Origin: JAJXWB01 sp964634325
GTDB taxonomy: Bacteria > Pseudomonadota > Alphaproteobacteria > Rhizobiales > Beijerinckiaceae
Direction: 5' to 3'
Assembly (NCBI GenBank): GCA_964634325.1
Contig: CAZWJF010000013.1
Location: 1 to 64,000, forward strand
DNA: 64,000 bases
Shown: positions 8,271-15,988 of the stretch, one piece after another
How positions within the stretch are numbered: position 1 is the first letter of the stretch
Layout: each line of letters starts with the position of its first letter
The notes under the pieces: model-generated
Database searches by the model: none
Seen by the model: only the letters and a program-made list of their open reading frames with translations
Told to the model about the DNA's origin: nothing
Position numbers and translations under genes: made by a program

Positions 8271-8948
8271 GTGGCCGCAACTTCCACCCGGATCCTGATC
8301 GCCGACGATCATCCACTCGTTAGAGGCGCCCTAGCGCAGGCGGTCGCGGGCGCCGCGCCCGGAGCGGAGATTCTCGAGGCCGGCGATCTCGATGGGGTGA
8401 CGCGGGTTTTCTCGACGCAGCCTGAGATCGACCTGATTCTGCTCGACCTCGCCATGCCCGGCGTTCGCGGCTTTTCCGGCCTCATGTACTTGCGCGCCGA
8501 ACATCCCGACGTCCCGGTCGTCGTCGTCTCGGCCAATGAAGATCGTGGCGTCATCCGTCGCTGCATCGACTTCGGCGCGGCCGGCTTCGTGCCGAAAACG
8601 ACCGATATCGAGGGGATGCGGACCGCGATCCGCAAGGTGCTGGAAGGCGAGGTCTGGACGCCGCCGGACGTCGATCTCAGCGCGCCTGCGGACAAGGAGA
8701 CGGCAGACCTCGTGCGCCGCATGGCGTCGTTGACGCCCCAGCAGGTGCGCGTGCTGATGATGGTCTCCGCCGGCTTGCTCAACAAGCAGATTGCTTACGA
8801 ACTCAGCGTCTCCGAAGCGACCGTCAAAGCGCATGTCTCGGCGATTCTCACCAAGCTCGGCGTCGAGAGCCGCACGCAGGCGGTCATCACCGCTGCGAAG
8901 GTGGAGGGATTGGCCGGCCCCGCGGCCGCCGTGCGCGCGACGGATTGA
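8271..8948 (+). CDS. LuxR/NarL-family response regulator
   Basis: This 225-residue regulator has a receiver domain at residues about 5–125 (acidic pair D12/D13, phospho-acceptor D59 in LLDLAMPG, conserved lysine in VPKTTD). It is followed by a LuxR-type HTH at about 155–215 (LTPQQVRVLMMVSAGLLNKQ, then SEATVKAHVSAILTKLGV). GTG 8271 follows GGGAGG by 5 bp. No histidine kinase is encoded nearby, so its input is unknown. The divergent SSS symporter suggests control of carboxylate uptake, and related regulators also control C1 or C2 oxidation genes. Specific assignment is not possible from sequence. Confidence 0.88.
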   Translation: MAATSTRILIADDHPLVRGALAQAVAGAAPGAEILEAGDLDGVTRVFSTQPEIDLILLDLAMPGVRGFSGLMYLRAEHPDVPVVVVSANEDRGVIRRCIDFGAAGFVPKTTDIEGMRTAIRKVLEGEVWTPPDVDLSAPADKETADLVRRMASLTPQQVRVLMMVSAGLLNKQIAYELSVSEATVKAHVSAILTKLGVESRTQAVITAAKVEGLAGPAAAVRATD

Positions 8949-8962
8949 GCGACAAGCCCGCA

Positions 8963-8991
8963 TTGACAGGGGCGTTCGGGCTTCCCATCTG
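8963..8991 (+). promoter_or_regulatory. Possible sigma-70-type promoter for the gene at 9020
   Basis: TTGACA (8963–8968) is a perfect -35 box. CATCTG at 8986–8991, 17 bp downstream, is only a weak -10. It lies between the response regulator stop and the next start codon. Confidence 0.35.
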
Positions 8992-9019
8992 TCCGGCGAC
9001 CGGACCGAAGGAGGCGCCC

Positions 9020-9427
9020 ATGCGCGCGGTCGCTTTGAGTGTTTGCCTCGCCGCCGCCCTGACCGCCGCGACGACCGCCCGGGCGGCCGAGACGGCGCCT
9101 GCGCCATTGTCGGCCGAGAACGGGCGCTATTCGATGACGCCTGTCGCCGACGGGTTTCTGCGGCTCGACACGCGCACCGGGGCCGTCTCGCTCTGCAAGG
9201 TCGAAAACGGCGCGGCGCGCTGCCAGGCGGCGGCCGAGGAGCGCACGGCGCTCGAGAGCGAAGTGGACCGTCTGACGCGGCTCAACGAAACCCTGAAGAA
9301 ACAGTCCGATGGCTATCGGCTGCCCAACCGCCAGGATTTCGATCGCGCGCTCGACTACGCCGAGGAATTCATGCGGCGGATGATGCGGATCATGCGCGAC
9401 GAGGAGCCGCGCAAGAACCAGACTTGA
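9020..9427 (+). CDS. Exported protein with short coiled-coil, unknown function
   Basis: This 135-residue protein starts at ATG 9020 behind AAGGAGG. The first 23 residues are a signal peptide (hydrophobic LSVCLAAALTAATTARAA). The mature part begins with a compact segment containing two cysteines (SLCKVENGAARCQ, about residues 63–75). An acidic/leucine-rich stretch follows (EERTALESEVDRLTRLNETL, about 78–97) predicted to be coiled coil. The tail is rich in Met, Arg and Glu. I do not recognise the family. It lies directly downstream of the response regulator but has a possible promoter of its own. Confidence 0.7.
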   Translation: MRAVALSVCLAAALTAATTARAAETAPAPLSAENGRYSMTPVADGFLRLDTRTGAVSLCKVENGAARCQAAAEERTALESEVDRLTRLNETLKKQSDGYRLPNRQDFDRALDYAEEFMRRMMRIMRDEEPRKNQT

Positions 9428-9539
9428 CCGCGCCGTTCACTTCGCGAATTCACTGCCTTCCTCTGGAGAACGCCCGATGACGCCGGACTTTCCCGCCAAC
9501 CCGACGATCGACGCGACGCCGGTCGCCAAGGAGCCGCCC

Positions 9540-9815
9540 ATGTCCAATTCCGCCCTGCAACGCTTCATCGGCGGGCCGCCGACCGCAGTCTTCGTGCGAC
9601 TGCTATTCGTGTCGCTCATCGTCGGCGCCCTGCTGGTCTGGCTGGATATCCGGCCGTTCGAGGTCTTTCACGCCCTGCAGCGCTTCGTGAACAAGCTGTG
9701 GCTGATGGGCTGGGACGCCGTCCGCGAGGTCGCGCAATACATTCTCGCCGGCGCGGCGATCGTTCTGCCCGTCTGGCTGGTCATGCGCCTGTTCAACATG
9801 CGCGGCGCCAAGTGA
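9540..9815 (+). CDS. Small two-helix membrane protein, DUF6460-like
   Basis: This 91-residue protein has two hydrophobic segments (about residues 17–37, VRLLFVSLIVGALLVWLDI, and about 64–85). It resembles the DUF6460 family of small Rhizobiales membrane proteins, which start with a similar short polar segment and have a conserved LDI-P motif after the first helix (family assignment is from recall). ATG 9540 was chosen because AAGGAG lies 6 bp upstream. An in-frame ATG at 9477 with a weaker GGAG would add 21 residues. Function unknown. Confidence 0.7.
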   Translation: MSNSALQRFIGGPPTAVFVRLLFVSLIVGALLVWLDIRPFEVFHALQRFVNKLWLMGWDAVREVAQYILAGAAIVLPVWLVMRLFNMRGAK

Positions 9816-9857
9816 ACGCGGAGTTCTTCGCGATTTCCTGATGAGGGCGATGCGCGC

Positions 9858-10202
9858 GTGATAGACGCCGAATCATTTGCGCACGAATGGATCGCGGGCT
9901 GGAATGCCCGCGACCTCGACGCGATTCTCGCCCATTACGCCGACGACGTGGTTTTCTCCTCGCCGCTCGCGCAGAAAATCACCGGCGCGCCGCGCGTCGT
10001 CGGCAAGACGGCGCTGCGCGCTTACTGGCGCGCAGCGCTGGATCGCGGGGAGCCGCTGAATTTCGAACTCGAACGCGTCTACGCCGGCGCCGATTGGCTG
10101 ACCATCGCCTATATCCGCAACGGCCAGACGCGTGTGGCTGAGACGCTCGAGTTCGAAGACGGCCATGTCGTACGCGGCTATGTCGCGCACGCGCCGATGT
10201 GA
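9858..10202 (+). CDS. SnoaL-like / NTF2-fold protein
   Basis: This 114-residue protein has the classic SnoaL-like pattern: an N-terminal helix with W-x-A-G-W-N-A-R-D-L-D, then LAHYADDVVFSSP, then GKTALRAYW, and beta strands ending in VVRGYVAHA. It has a cone-shaped NTF2 fold with a hydrophobic pocket. Such stand-alone proteins may bind or isomerise small molecules, and the substrate is unknown. The start is GTG 9858 with a weak GAGGG upstream. It converges on the alkylsulfatase gene with a 6-bp gap. Confidence 0.8.
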   Translation: MIDAESFAHEWIAGWNARDLDAILAHYADDVVFSSPLAQKITGAPRVVGKTALRAYWRAALDRGEPLNFELERVYAGADWLTIAYIRNGQTRVAETLEFEDGHVVRGYVAHAPM

Positions 10203-10208
10203 TCGTCG

Positions 10209-12113
10209 TTACGGCTCCACGATCTTGAAGCCGAGTTCGAACGTGTCGAGCAGCGCGAAAAGTTCGAGCAGCTTGGCGGGATTGCCGTCGATCTTGACCA
10301 GTCCCGCGCCGATCGCCTCGGGAAACGTCGTCGTTTGCTGCATCACCTTGGTGAGCGTCGCGCGTTCGAGCGTAAGCCCGGCGTCGGCCGTCTCTGCGTT
10401 GCGGCCCTCGACATAGGTCAGCGCCGAATTTTCGAGGTTCAGCAGGTAGCGCTCGCCGGTGTCGGTGAACGTCCAGTTCACGACGATGCGCTTGCCATCG
10501 GCCTTGGGGCCGTTGAGACGCACGCCGAGCGTGTCGAAGAACATTCCGACCGACAGGGCGGAAGCGACGTCGGGCGCAAACGGCGGGCGCGTGATATGCG
10601 GCACGCCGTGGCGCAATTCGTGCGCGCCCATGAGATAGGCGTTGCGCCAGGTCGAGGCTTCGGCGAGATAGCCGAGCTGGTCGAAGGCGGCGGCGCAGAG
10701 TTCGCGCGCCTCGGCGTTGGCTGGCTCGGCGAAGACGACGCGATTCATCACTTCCGCGACCCAGCGATATTCGCCTTTCGCGAAATCCTCACGCGCTCTT
10801 GCGATGACCGTGGCCGCGCCGCCCATGTAGGCCACGTATTTCTTCGCGGCCTCGACAGGCGGCAGACCGTCGAGATTGGCGGGATTGGCGTCGTACCAAC
10901 CGAGATAACGCTGGTAGATCGCCTTGATGTTGTGGCGCACCGATCCGTAGTAATCGCGGTTCTGCCATTCCTGCGCGAGCGCGGCCGGCAGTTCGATCGT
11001 CTCGGCGATCTCGGGCGCCGTCATGCCGTGGTTCATCAGCCGCAGCGTCTGGTCGTGTACGAATTTGTAGAGGTCGCGCTGTTTGGTGAGATAGGCGCGC
11101 ACCTTCTGACGGCCCCACGCGGGCCAGTGATGTTGCCCGACGAGAACCTCGGCTTCGCCGAACATCTCGAGCGCCTCGTTGATGTATTTCGACCAGGACA
11201 GGGGATCGCGCACCTGCGCGCCGCGGAACGGCAGCAGATTGTGCAGGAGATGCGTGGCGTTTTCGGCCATGTTCAGCGTCTTGTAGGCCGGAACGTACAT
11301 GTGCATTTCGGCCGGGGCCTCGGTCTCCGGCGCCATCTGGAAGATGAATTCCAGCCCGTCGAGCGTGCGCCTGTCGCCGGTCGCCATGATCAGATCGGTC
11401 GGCGCGATCAGCGACAGCGTTCCGCGCGACGTGGTCTTGCCGAGCCCGGCGTCGACCTGCCCGCGCGGACCGGTCGGCAACAGCGGCCCGAATTGATAGG
11501 TCGCGCGCCGAATCATCGCAGGCCCCGCGATCACATTTTCGGAGACCGCGTGCTCCATGAACAGATTCGGCGCGATGACAGGAATCTTGCCCGCCAGAAC
11601 GTCGGCTTCCTCGACCACGCCTTTCACGCCGCCGAAATGGTCGGCATGGGTGTGCGTGTAGATGACAGCCTTCACCGGCCGGTCGCCGCGATGGGCGCGA
11701 TAAAGCGCAAGCCCCGCCCTTCCGGCTTCGACGCAGGTCAGCGCGTCGATCACCACGATCCCGCTTTCGCCCTCCACGATGGTCATGTTGGCGATGTCGA
11801 GGCCGCGCACCTGGTAGACGCCGGGAACCACCTCGAACAGGCCATGACGTCGATTGAGCTGGGCGATGCGCCACAGGCTCGGATTGACGCTGTCGGGCGC
11901 CGGGCCGTCGTCGATGAAGGCGTATTGCTTCTGGCTCCAGGCCGGTTTGCCGCCAGTGTTCAGGATGGTGGCGTCCGGGATCGTGCCGAGGAAACCGCGT
12001 TCGGCGTCGACGAAATCGTCGCGGTTCGAGAATGGCAGTTCGTCGAGCACCGCCTTGTTGGCGGCCACGACTGATGCTTCCGGCGCAGTCGGCGCGGCGG
12101 CGGTCGACGTCAT
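10209..12113 (-). CDS. Alkyl/aryl-sulfatase (SdsA1/BDS1-type, MBL fold)
   Basis: This 634-residue, zinc-dependent, secondary-type alkylsulfatase hydrolyses alkyl sulfates such as SDS to alcohol and sulfate. An N-terminal MBL domain carries THTHADHFGG (H154, H156, D158, H159). A central helical dimerisation region contains a conserved stretch around NLLPFRGAQVRDP. The C-terminal SCP2-like domain (about residues 510–634) would hold the hydrophobic chain. A GGGAG RBS lies about 8 bp before ATG 12113. I see no clear export signal at the N-terminus (MTSTAAAPTAPEASVV), unlike secreted SdsA1, so it may be cytoplasmic. The gene is transcribed alone, and its product alcohols could feed beta-oxidation. 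Confidence 0.92.
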   Translation of the reverse strand: MTSTAAAPTAPEASVVAANKAVLDELPFSNRDDFVDAERGFLGTIPDATILNTGGKPAWSQKQYAFIDDGPAPDSVNPSLWRIAQLNRRHGLFEVVPGVYQVRGLDIANMTIVEGESGIVVIDALTCVEAGRAGLALYRAHRGDRPVKAVIYTHTHADHFGGVKGVVEEADVLAGKIPVIAPNLFMEHAVSENVIAGPAMIRRATYQFGPLLPTGPRGQVDAGLGKTTSRGTLSLIAPTDLIMATGDRRTLDGLEFIFQMAPETEAPAEMHMYVPAYKTLNMAENATHLLHNLLPFRGAQVRDPLSWSKYINEALEMFGEAEVLVGQHHWPAWGRQKVRAYLTKQRDLYKFVHDQTLRLMNHGMTAPEIAETIELPAALAQEWQNRDYYGSVRHNIKAIYQRYLGWYDANPANLDGLPPVEAAKKYVAYMGGAATVIARAREDFAKGEYRWVAEVMNRVVFAEPANAEARELCAAAFDQLGYLAEASTWRNAYLMGAHELRHGVPHITRPPFAPDVASALSVGMFFDTLGVRLNGPKADGKRIVVNWTFTDTGERYLLNLENSALTYVEGRNAETADAGLTLERATLTKVMQQTTTFPEAIGAGLVKIDGNPAKLLELFALLDTFELGFKIVEP

Positions 12114-12276
12114 GAGCGTATCTCCCGTTCAAATTCTTGTTGGTCGGTCCAATCTAGCCGGCCGGCGGCTGCGAACGCCACCCGCCGCAGATTGTCGCAC
12201 GGCGAAGCCGGCTATGGACCTTGCCGCAGAAAAAACTAGGTTAGGTCAGGCAATGACGCGCAGTGCGGAGCCTTGC

Positions 12277-12660
12277 ATGATTTCGCCCGACGACCTGCCG
12301 ACCGATCCGTCGCCCAACGAGCCGAACGGCAATCCGGTCGCGCGGCTGATCATCACGCACTGGATTTTGGGCAGCGCGCTCGGAATCGTCTGCGCGGGCG
12401 TCCTGCTGCTCATCAACCCCCTGGGAATGCGGACCCTGCTCATGCGCTCGGACGCCATGATCCCGGGCCTTGCGATGCTGTTCATCGGCTTCGGCACGAC
12501 CTTCGGCGCGATCGTCAGCGCGACTGCGGTCATGACCCAGAAGAAGGACGACGACGACGACAAGAAGCCGCCGTCCGGCGGCAAGCGCGATCCGGTCATC
12601 GTTCCCGCGCTCGTCCCTGTTCGCGTCAAAGGCGCAAACGGCGCGGCGCGGATCGGCTGA
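12277..12660 (+). CDS. Small membrane protein with acidic/basic cytoplasmic tail, unknown function
   Basis: This 127-residue protein has a polar proline/asparagine-rich N-terminus and two hydrophobic helices (about residues 26–46, ending at LLLINPLGM, and about 60–85). A strongly charged stretch, QKKDDDDDKKPP, follows before a basic/valine-rich tail. ATG 12277 has GGAG 6 bp upstream. ATG 12253, eight codons earlier, is possible. No recognised domain. It stands alone between the alkylsulfatase promoter region and the MerR promoter. Confidence 0.65.
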   Translation: MISPDDLPTDPSPNEPNGNPVARLIITHWILGSALGIVCAGVLLLINPLGMRTLLMRSDAMIPGLAMLFIGFGTTFGAIVSATAVMTQKKDDDDDKKPPSGGKRDPVIVPALVPVRVKGANGAARIG

Positions 12661-12683
12661 GGCGCGGATCCCGTCTACGCCCC

Positions 12684-12718
12684 TTGACTTAGAGTGCGCT
12701 CGAAGCGGTAACTCTAAG
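12684..12718 (+). promoter_or_regulatory. MerR-type promoter/operator with 19-bp spacer
   Basis: TTGACT (-35, 12684–12689) and TAACTC (-10, 12709–12714) are separated by 19 bp. This is the over-long spacing that MerR-family activators correct by DNA distortion. Perfect 8-bp arms CTTAGAGT (12688–12695) and ACTCTAAG (12711–12718) form a dyad over the spacer. A second, imperfect dyad, CTTAGAGTG/CGCTCGAAG (12688–12705, 7 of 9 matches), overlaps it. It lies 22 bp upstream of the MerR gene start, consistent with autoregulation of the merR–CMD operon. Confidence 0.7.
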
Positions 12719-12740
12719 GGCGTCGTGACGGGAAACAGCA

Positions 12741-13172
12741 ATGAAGATTGGCGATCTCGCGAGGCTGACAGGGCTTTCGACCCATACGCTGCGTTACTAC
12801 GAGCGGATCGGGCTTCTGCCTTACGCCGACCGCGATCGCTCCGGCCAACGGGACTACGACGCCTCGATTCTGACCTGGATCGAATTTCTCGGTCGCCTCA
12901 AGACGACCGGGATGCCTATTCGCGAAATGCTGCGCTACGCAGCGCTGCGCGAGAAAGGCGCGTCGACCGAATCCGACCGGCGGCGTCTGCTCGAAGCGCA
13001 TCGGGACAAGGTGCGCGCGCGTGTGGCCGACCTTCAGAGCTGCCTTCTCGTCCTCGATTCCAAAATCGCCGGCTACGCCGAAGCGGAAACAAGGATCAAG
13101 GTCGATGACGCACAACCAGACAGCAAGAGAAAACAGGTTCGAACGCGGAAAGCGGGCGCTCACGCAGATTGA
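12741..13172 (+). CDS. MerR-family transcriptional regulator
   Basis: This 143-residue regulator has an N-terminal winged HTH (MKIGDLARLTGLSTHTLRYYERIGLL) followed by the DYD wing and a coiled-coil dimerisation helix (about residues 75–118, one cysteine at Q-S-C-L). The single cysteine and lack of a metal-loop pattern fit the MerR subgroup that responds to aldehydes or organics rather than metals (inference). The promoter with a 19-bp spacer lies just upstream. The last 68 bp overlap the following CMD-family gene in another frame. Typically such regulators activate their own operon. Confidence 0.9.
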   Translation: MKIGDLARLTGLSTHTLRYYERIGLLPYADRDRSGQRDYDASILTWIEFLGRLKTTGMPIREMLRYAALREKGASTESDRRRLLEAHRDKVRARVADLQSCLLVLDSKIAGYAEAETRIKVDDAQPDSKRKQVRTRKAGAHAD

Positions 13173-13512
13173 CGGCGAAGGCGGCGAGAAGGTCGTCGCC
13201 TCGCTCGCCGACATCGCGCCGGACTTTGCGCGCTATCTCATCGAGTTTCCGTTCGGCGACATCTATTCGCGGCCCGGCCTCGACCTGCGCGCCCGCGAGA
13301 TCGCGACCATCGCGGCGCTCACTGCGCTCGGCAACGCCGCGCCGCAGCTCAAGGTGCATATCGCCGCCGGTCTGAATGTCGGTTTGACGCGAGAGGAAAT
13401 CGTCGAGACGGTCATGCAGATGGCCGTCTACGCGGGGTTTCCGGCCGCTCTCAACGGCCTGTTCGCGGCGAAGGAAGTCTTCGCCGCGCACGGCGAAGCC
13501 ACGGCGGTGTGA
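13105..13512 (+). CDS. Carboxymuconolactone decarboxylase (CMD/AhpD-like) family protein
   Basis: This 135-residue all-helical CMD-fold protein has the conserved core RAREIATIAALTALG–QLKVHIAAGLNVGLTREEIVE–AVYAGFPAALNG. This matches the gamma-subunit-like branch of CMD proteins. The AhpD-type CxxC motif is absent, so it is not a typical peroxidase partner and is closer to PcaC-like proteins. Because the gene is not in a protocatechuate cluster, the activity is uncertain. ATG 13105 is inside the end of the MerR gene (68-bp overlap), with AAGG about 10 bp upstream. The overlap implies co-expression with the regulator. Confidence 0.82.
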   Translation: MTHNQTARENRFERGKRALTQIDGEGGEKVVASLADIAPDFARYLIEFPFGDIYSRPGLDLRAREIATIAALTALGNAAPQLKVHIAAGLNVGLTREEIVETVMQMAVYAGFPAALNGLFAAKEVFAAHGEATAV

Positions 13513-13539
13513 TCGCGCAATCGACCCGTGCAGAGACGC

Positions 13540-14316
13540 CTAGCCGACGAACCGCTCGAAGTCGAACGGGTCGTGCGTGCATACGACGTCGATGTCGGCA
13601 TGTTCTGCGGCGAGGCGGCAGATCGACAGCTGCGAGGCCTCGCGCGCGGGCGTGTCGGAATCCGTGCTTTTCTGGAACGCGTCGAGCGCCGCCGAGGGCG
13701 ATTGCGGCGGCAGGCGTCGCTGCAGGTGGTGATAATGCGTGTCGCCGGCGTGCACGAGCCAGCCGCTTCCCGTCTCGACGGCGATCGCACAATGACCCGG
13801 CGTGTGGCCGGGCGTCGGGATGACGACGATGTCGAGGCCGTCGATCCTCGCCCGCATGCGCGCGCCGCCGAACCACGTCTCGCTTGTCGGCTCGTAGCGT
13901 CGCCATTTCGTGTCCGGACTCCACTGCTCGGAAACGTAGCGTCCGACCCTCACGCCCGGCGCGCCGTCGAGCGCGCACCGCAGCTCATCATCGTGCGCAT
14001 GCACGAAGGCGCCGGGAAAGTCGCCGACGCCGCCGGCGTGGTCGCGGTCGAGATGGGTCATGAGGATATGGCGCACGTCTTCCGGTCGGTGGCCGAGCGA
14101 CTTGATCTGCGCGACCGCAGTTTCGGCCGGATCGAGCTTCGGCCGCGCGTTCTGCAGGAATTGCTCGCCGAGACGCGCTGGCCGCGCGATGTCGCCGACG
14201 CCAAAACCCGTATCGATCAGAACAAGGCCGTCAGAAGCTTCGACGAGCAGGACGTTGCAGACGAAATGCGCGCCGCCGAGATTCAGGGTTCCGCAATTGA
14301 GGTGATGAATTCGCAT
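13540..14316 (-). CDS. MBL-fold metallo-hydrolase, lactonase-like
   Basis: This 258-residue protein has the MBL signature THLDRDHAGG (H88, D90, D92, H93), GHTPGHCAI, and HAGDTHYHH with an aspartate bridging the metals. The second histidine of the classical HxHxDH is Asp here, a variant common among quorum-quenching-like MBL hydrolases. N-terminal MRIHHLNCGTL also resembles AHL-lactonase relatives. Substrate is unproven: it could be a lactone, ester or thioester. The gene diverges from a LysR regulator across an AT-rich dyad, so it is the probable target of that regulator. Confidence 0.85.
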   Translation of the reverse strand: MRIHHLNCGTLNLGGAHFVCNVLLVEASDGLVLIDTGFGVGDIARPARLGEQFLQNARPKLDPAETAVAQIKSLGHRPEDVRHILMTHLDRDHAGGVGDFPGAFVHAHDDELRCALDGAPGVRVGRYVSEQWSPDTKWRRYEPTSETWFGGARMRARIDGLDIVVIPTPGHTPGHCAIAVETGSGWLVHAGDTHYHHLQRRLPPQSPSAALDAFQKSTDSDTPAREASQLSICRLAAEHADIDVVCTHDPFDFERFVG

Positions 14317-14351
14317 GGCTCGCTCCGGTTTCTCGGATCAGCTTGCCGTGC

Positions 14352-14390
14352 GTCATATCATAGGTAAAATATTATATTGAGATATATGAC
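14352..14390. promoter_or_regulatory. AT-rich divergent promoter with LysR-type inverted repeat
   Basis: GTCATAT (14352–14358) and ATATGAC (14384–14390) form a perfect 7-bp inverted repeat. It brackets a very AT-rich core (14365–14380) that holds AATATT. The pattern ATAT...N...ATAT resembles a T-N11-A LysR box. It sits between the hydrolase start (14316, minus) and the LysR start (14404, plus). The stretch is much richer in A+T than its surroundings, as expected for overlapping divergent promoters. Confidence 0.6.
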
Positions 14391-14403
14391 ATAGGAAATG
14401 GCT

Positions 14404-15294
14404 ATGGATTTGCGGGAGCTGCGCTACTTCGTGGCGGTCTACGAAGAGCAAAACCTGACGGCGGCGGCGCGCCGCTGTTTCATCTCGCAACCCTCCGTAT
14501 CCGCCGCCATCGCCTCGATCGAACGGGAACTCGGCGCGCAATTGTTCACGCGGCACAAGAAAGGCGTCATGCGGACCTCCGCCGCCGATGCGCTCTATCC
14601 CCGTGCGAGGCGGCTGCTGGACGACGCCGCGTCGATGCGCGCGCTATTTGCGGTCGATGTGGCGAAAGAGACGTTCTCGCTCGGCCTGTTGCGCAGTCTC
14701 GACATAGCGCGCGCCACGCGCCTGCTCGCGCCGATTGCGGCGACGCCGGGCTTGCGTCTGCAACTGGTCGGCGCGGGCGATCCAGCGGACGCGCGCATCG
14801 TCGAAAAACGCATGGCGAGAGACAATGAAAGCTTCGCGCGTCTGTGGCGCGAGCGTTATGTGCTCGCGCTGCCGCGCCGCCATCCCGGCGCTGTCGCAGC
14901 GCCGATCGGCGACGAGGAATTTAAGGAATTGCCTTTCATCGCCCGGTGCCATTGCGAGGCGGCGGACGCTTTCGCCGCGACGACGTCGAGACTTCGGATT
15001 GTCGCTGTGGCCGACAGCGAGGAATGGGCGCTGGCGCTGGTCGCCGCTGGCGTCGGCGCTTCAATTGTCCCGGAGGGATCGGTCGGCGCGCGCGACGACA
15101 TCGTCGTACGGCCGCTCGCAAATCGTCAGTTCGTTCGCGAGATTGGCGTCGCCTATGGCGGCGGCGCGCCGCTGTCCCCGACGGCGCTGGCGGCGATCGC
15201 GGCGATCCGCGCGCAGGCGTCCTCCGATGTCGTCGGGTCGCGTCGAAAGTCCGGGCTCAAGCTTCGCCCGGCCCAGCGAGCCCGTAGCCGGTGA
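14404..15294 (+). CDS. LysR-family transcriptional regulator
   Basis: This 296-residue regulator has the N-terminal LysR winged HTH (MDLRELRYFVAVYEEQNLTA, then ISQPSVSAAIASIERELGAQ, then LFTRHKKG). The C-terminal region shows effector-binding elements (RYVLALPRRHP and VAAGVGASIVPEGSV). ATG 14404 follows AGGA by 7 bp. An ATG two codons earlier (14398) is in frame but overlaps the RBS. The effector domain looks slightly short compared with typical LTTRs. The C-terminal 38 bp overlap the tail of the convergent aldolase gene. Probable target: the divergent MBL hydrolase. Confidence 0.9.
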   Translation: MDLRELRYFVAVYEEQNLTAAARRCFISQPSVSAAIASIERELGAQLFTRHKKGVMRTSAADALYPRARRLLDDAASMRALFAVDVAKETFSLGLLRSLDIARATRLLAPIAATPGLRLQLVGAGDPADARIVEKRMARDNESFARLWRERYVLALPRRHPGAVAAPIGDEEFKELPFIARCHCEAADAFAATTSRLRIVAVADSEEWALALVAAGVGASIVPEGSVGARDDIVVRPLANRQFVREIGVAYGGGAPLSPTALAAIAAIRAQASSDVVGSRRKSGLKLRPAQRARSR

Positions 15295-15928
15295 CGCCGA
15301 ATTTTTCCGCTGCCGCCGAGACCTCCGCCGCGCTCAACAGGACCGGCCCGCCAATCTGCAACGCGTGCCAATATTGCCGCGCGAGCGTTTCGAGTTCGAT
15401 CGCCAGCCACATGGCGTGCGCGAGATTTTTCCCCGCGGCGATCATGCCGTGATTGGCCAGCAGGCACCCGTTGCGGCCCTGCATCGCCTTCAGGACATGC
15501 GCGGACAGCTCCGCAGACCCGTAGAGCGCGTAGTCCGCGCATCGAATGTCAGGCCCGCCGAAATGCGCGATCATGTAGTGGATCGGCGGGATCGGCTTTC
15601 GCGCGATCGACAGCGACGTGCAGTAGGTCGAATGTGTGTGCACGATCGCGCCGACGTCCGGGCGCGCGCGAAGAATGTCGAGGTGGAAGCGCCATTCGCT
15701 CGACGGCTTCTTCGGCCCCTCCCAGGAACCGTAATCGCCTTCGATCGGCATCGCCGCGATCATCTCGGGCGTCAGGATGTCGTATGGGATCGACGAGGGC
15801 GTAATCAGCATGCGCGCGCCGGCGCGCACGGAGATGTTGCCCGACGTGCCCTGATTGAGTCCGCTCGCGTTCATGGCGCGACATTGCGCGATGATCGCAT
15901 TGCGCGTCGAAAGTTCTTGCTCGTCCAT
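15257..15928 (-). CDS. Class II aldolase/adducin-family protein (fuculose-phosphate aldolase-like)
   Basis: This 223-residue protein shows the class II aldolase pattern: an N-terminal helix, LNQGTSGNISVR, ITPSSIPYDIL, SSEWRFHLDILRARPDVGAIVHTHSTYCT (zinc histidines HTH at about residues 95–97), and the second metal segment LANHGMIAAGK. Family members cleave phosphorylated or free sugars (L-fuculose-1-P, ribulose-5-P, methylthioribulose-1-P). The substrate here is unknown and no sugar kinase or isomerase is adjacent. The start is ATG 15928, with AGGA upstream; an earlier in-frame start at 15985 adds a basic, unconserved tail. It follows pirin on the same strand and may be co-transcribed with it. 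Confidence 0.87.
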   Translation of the reverse strand: MDEQELSTRNAIIAQCRAMNASGLNQGTSGNISVRAGARMLITPSSIPYDILTPEMIAAMPIEGDYGSWEGPKKPSSEWRFHLDILRARPDVGAIVHTHSTYCTSLSIARKPIPPIHYMIAHFGGPDIRCADYALYGSAELSAHVLKAMQGRNGCLLANHGMIAAGKNLAHAMWLAIELETLARQYWHALQIGGPVLLSAAEVSAAAEKFGVTGYGLAGPGEA

Positions 15929-15941
15929 GCGTCCTGATCCG

Positions 15942-15969
15942 CCCGCGCGCAATCTGCGCCGCGCGCGGG
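15942..15969. repeat. 9-bp perfect inverted repeat between pirin and aldolase genes
   Basis: CCCGCGCGC (15942–15950) and GCGCGCGGG (15961–15969) are separated by 10 nt. There is no T-tract on either strand. It may act as a processing or attenuating hairpin between the two minus-strand genes. Confidence 0.35.
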
Positions 15970-15988
15970 CCGATGTCGAGCGCAAGCC

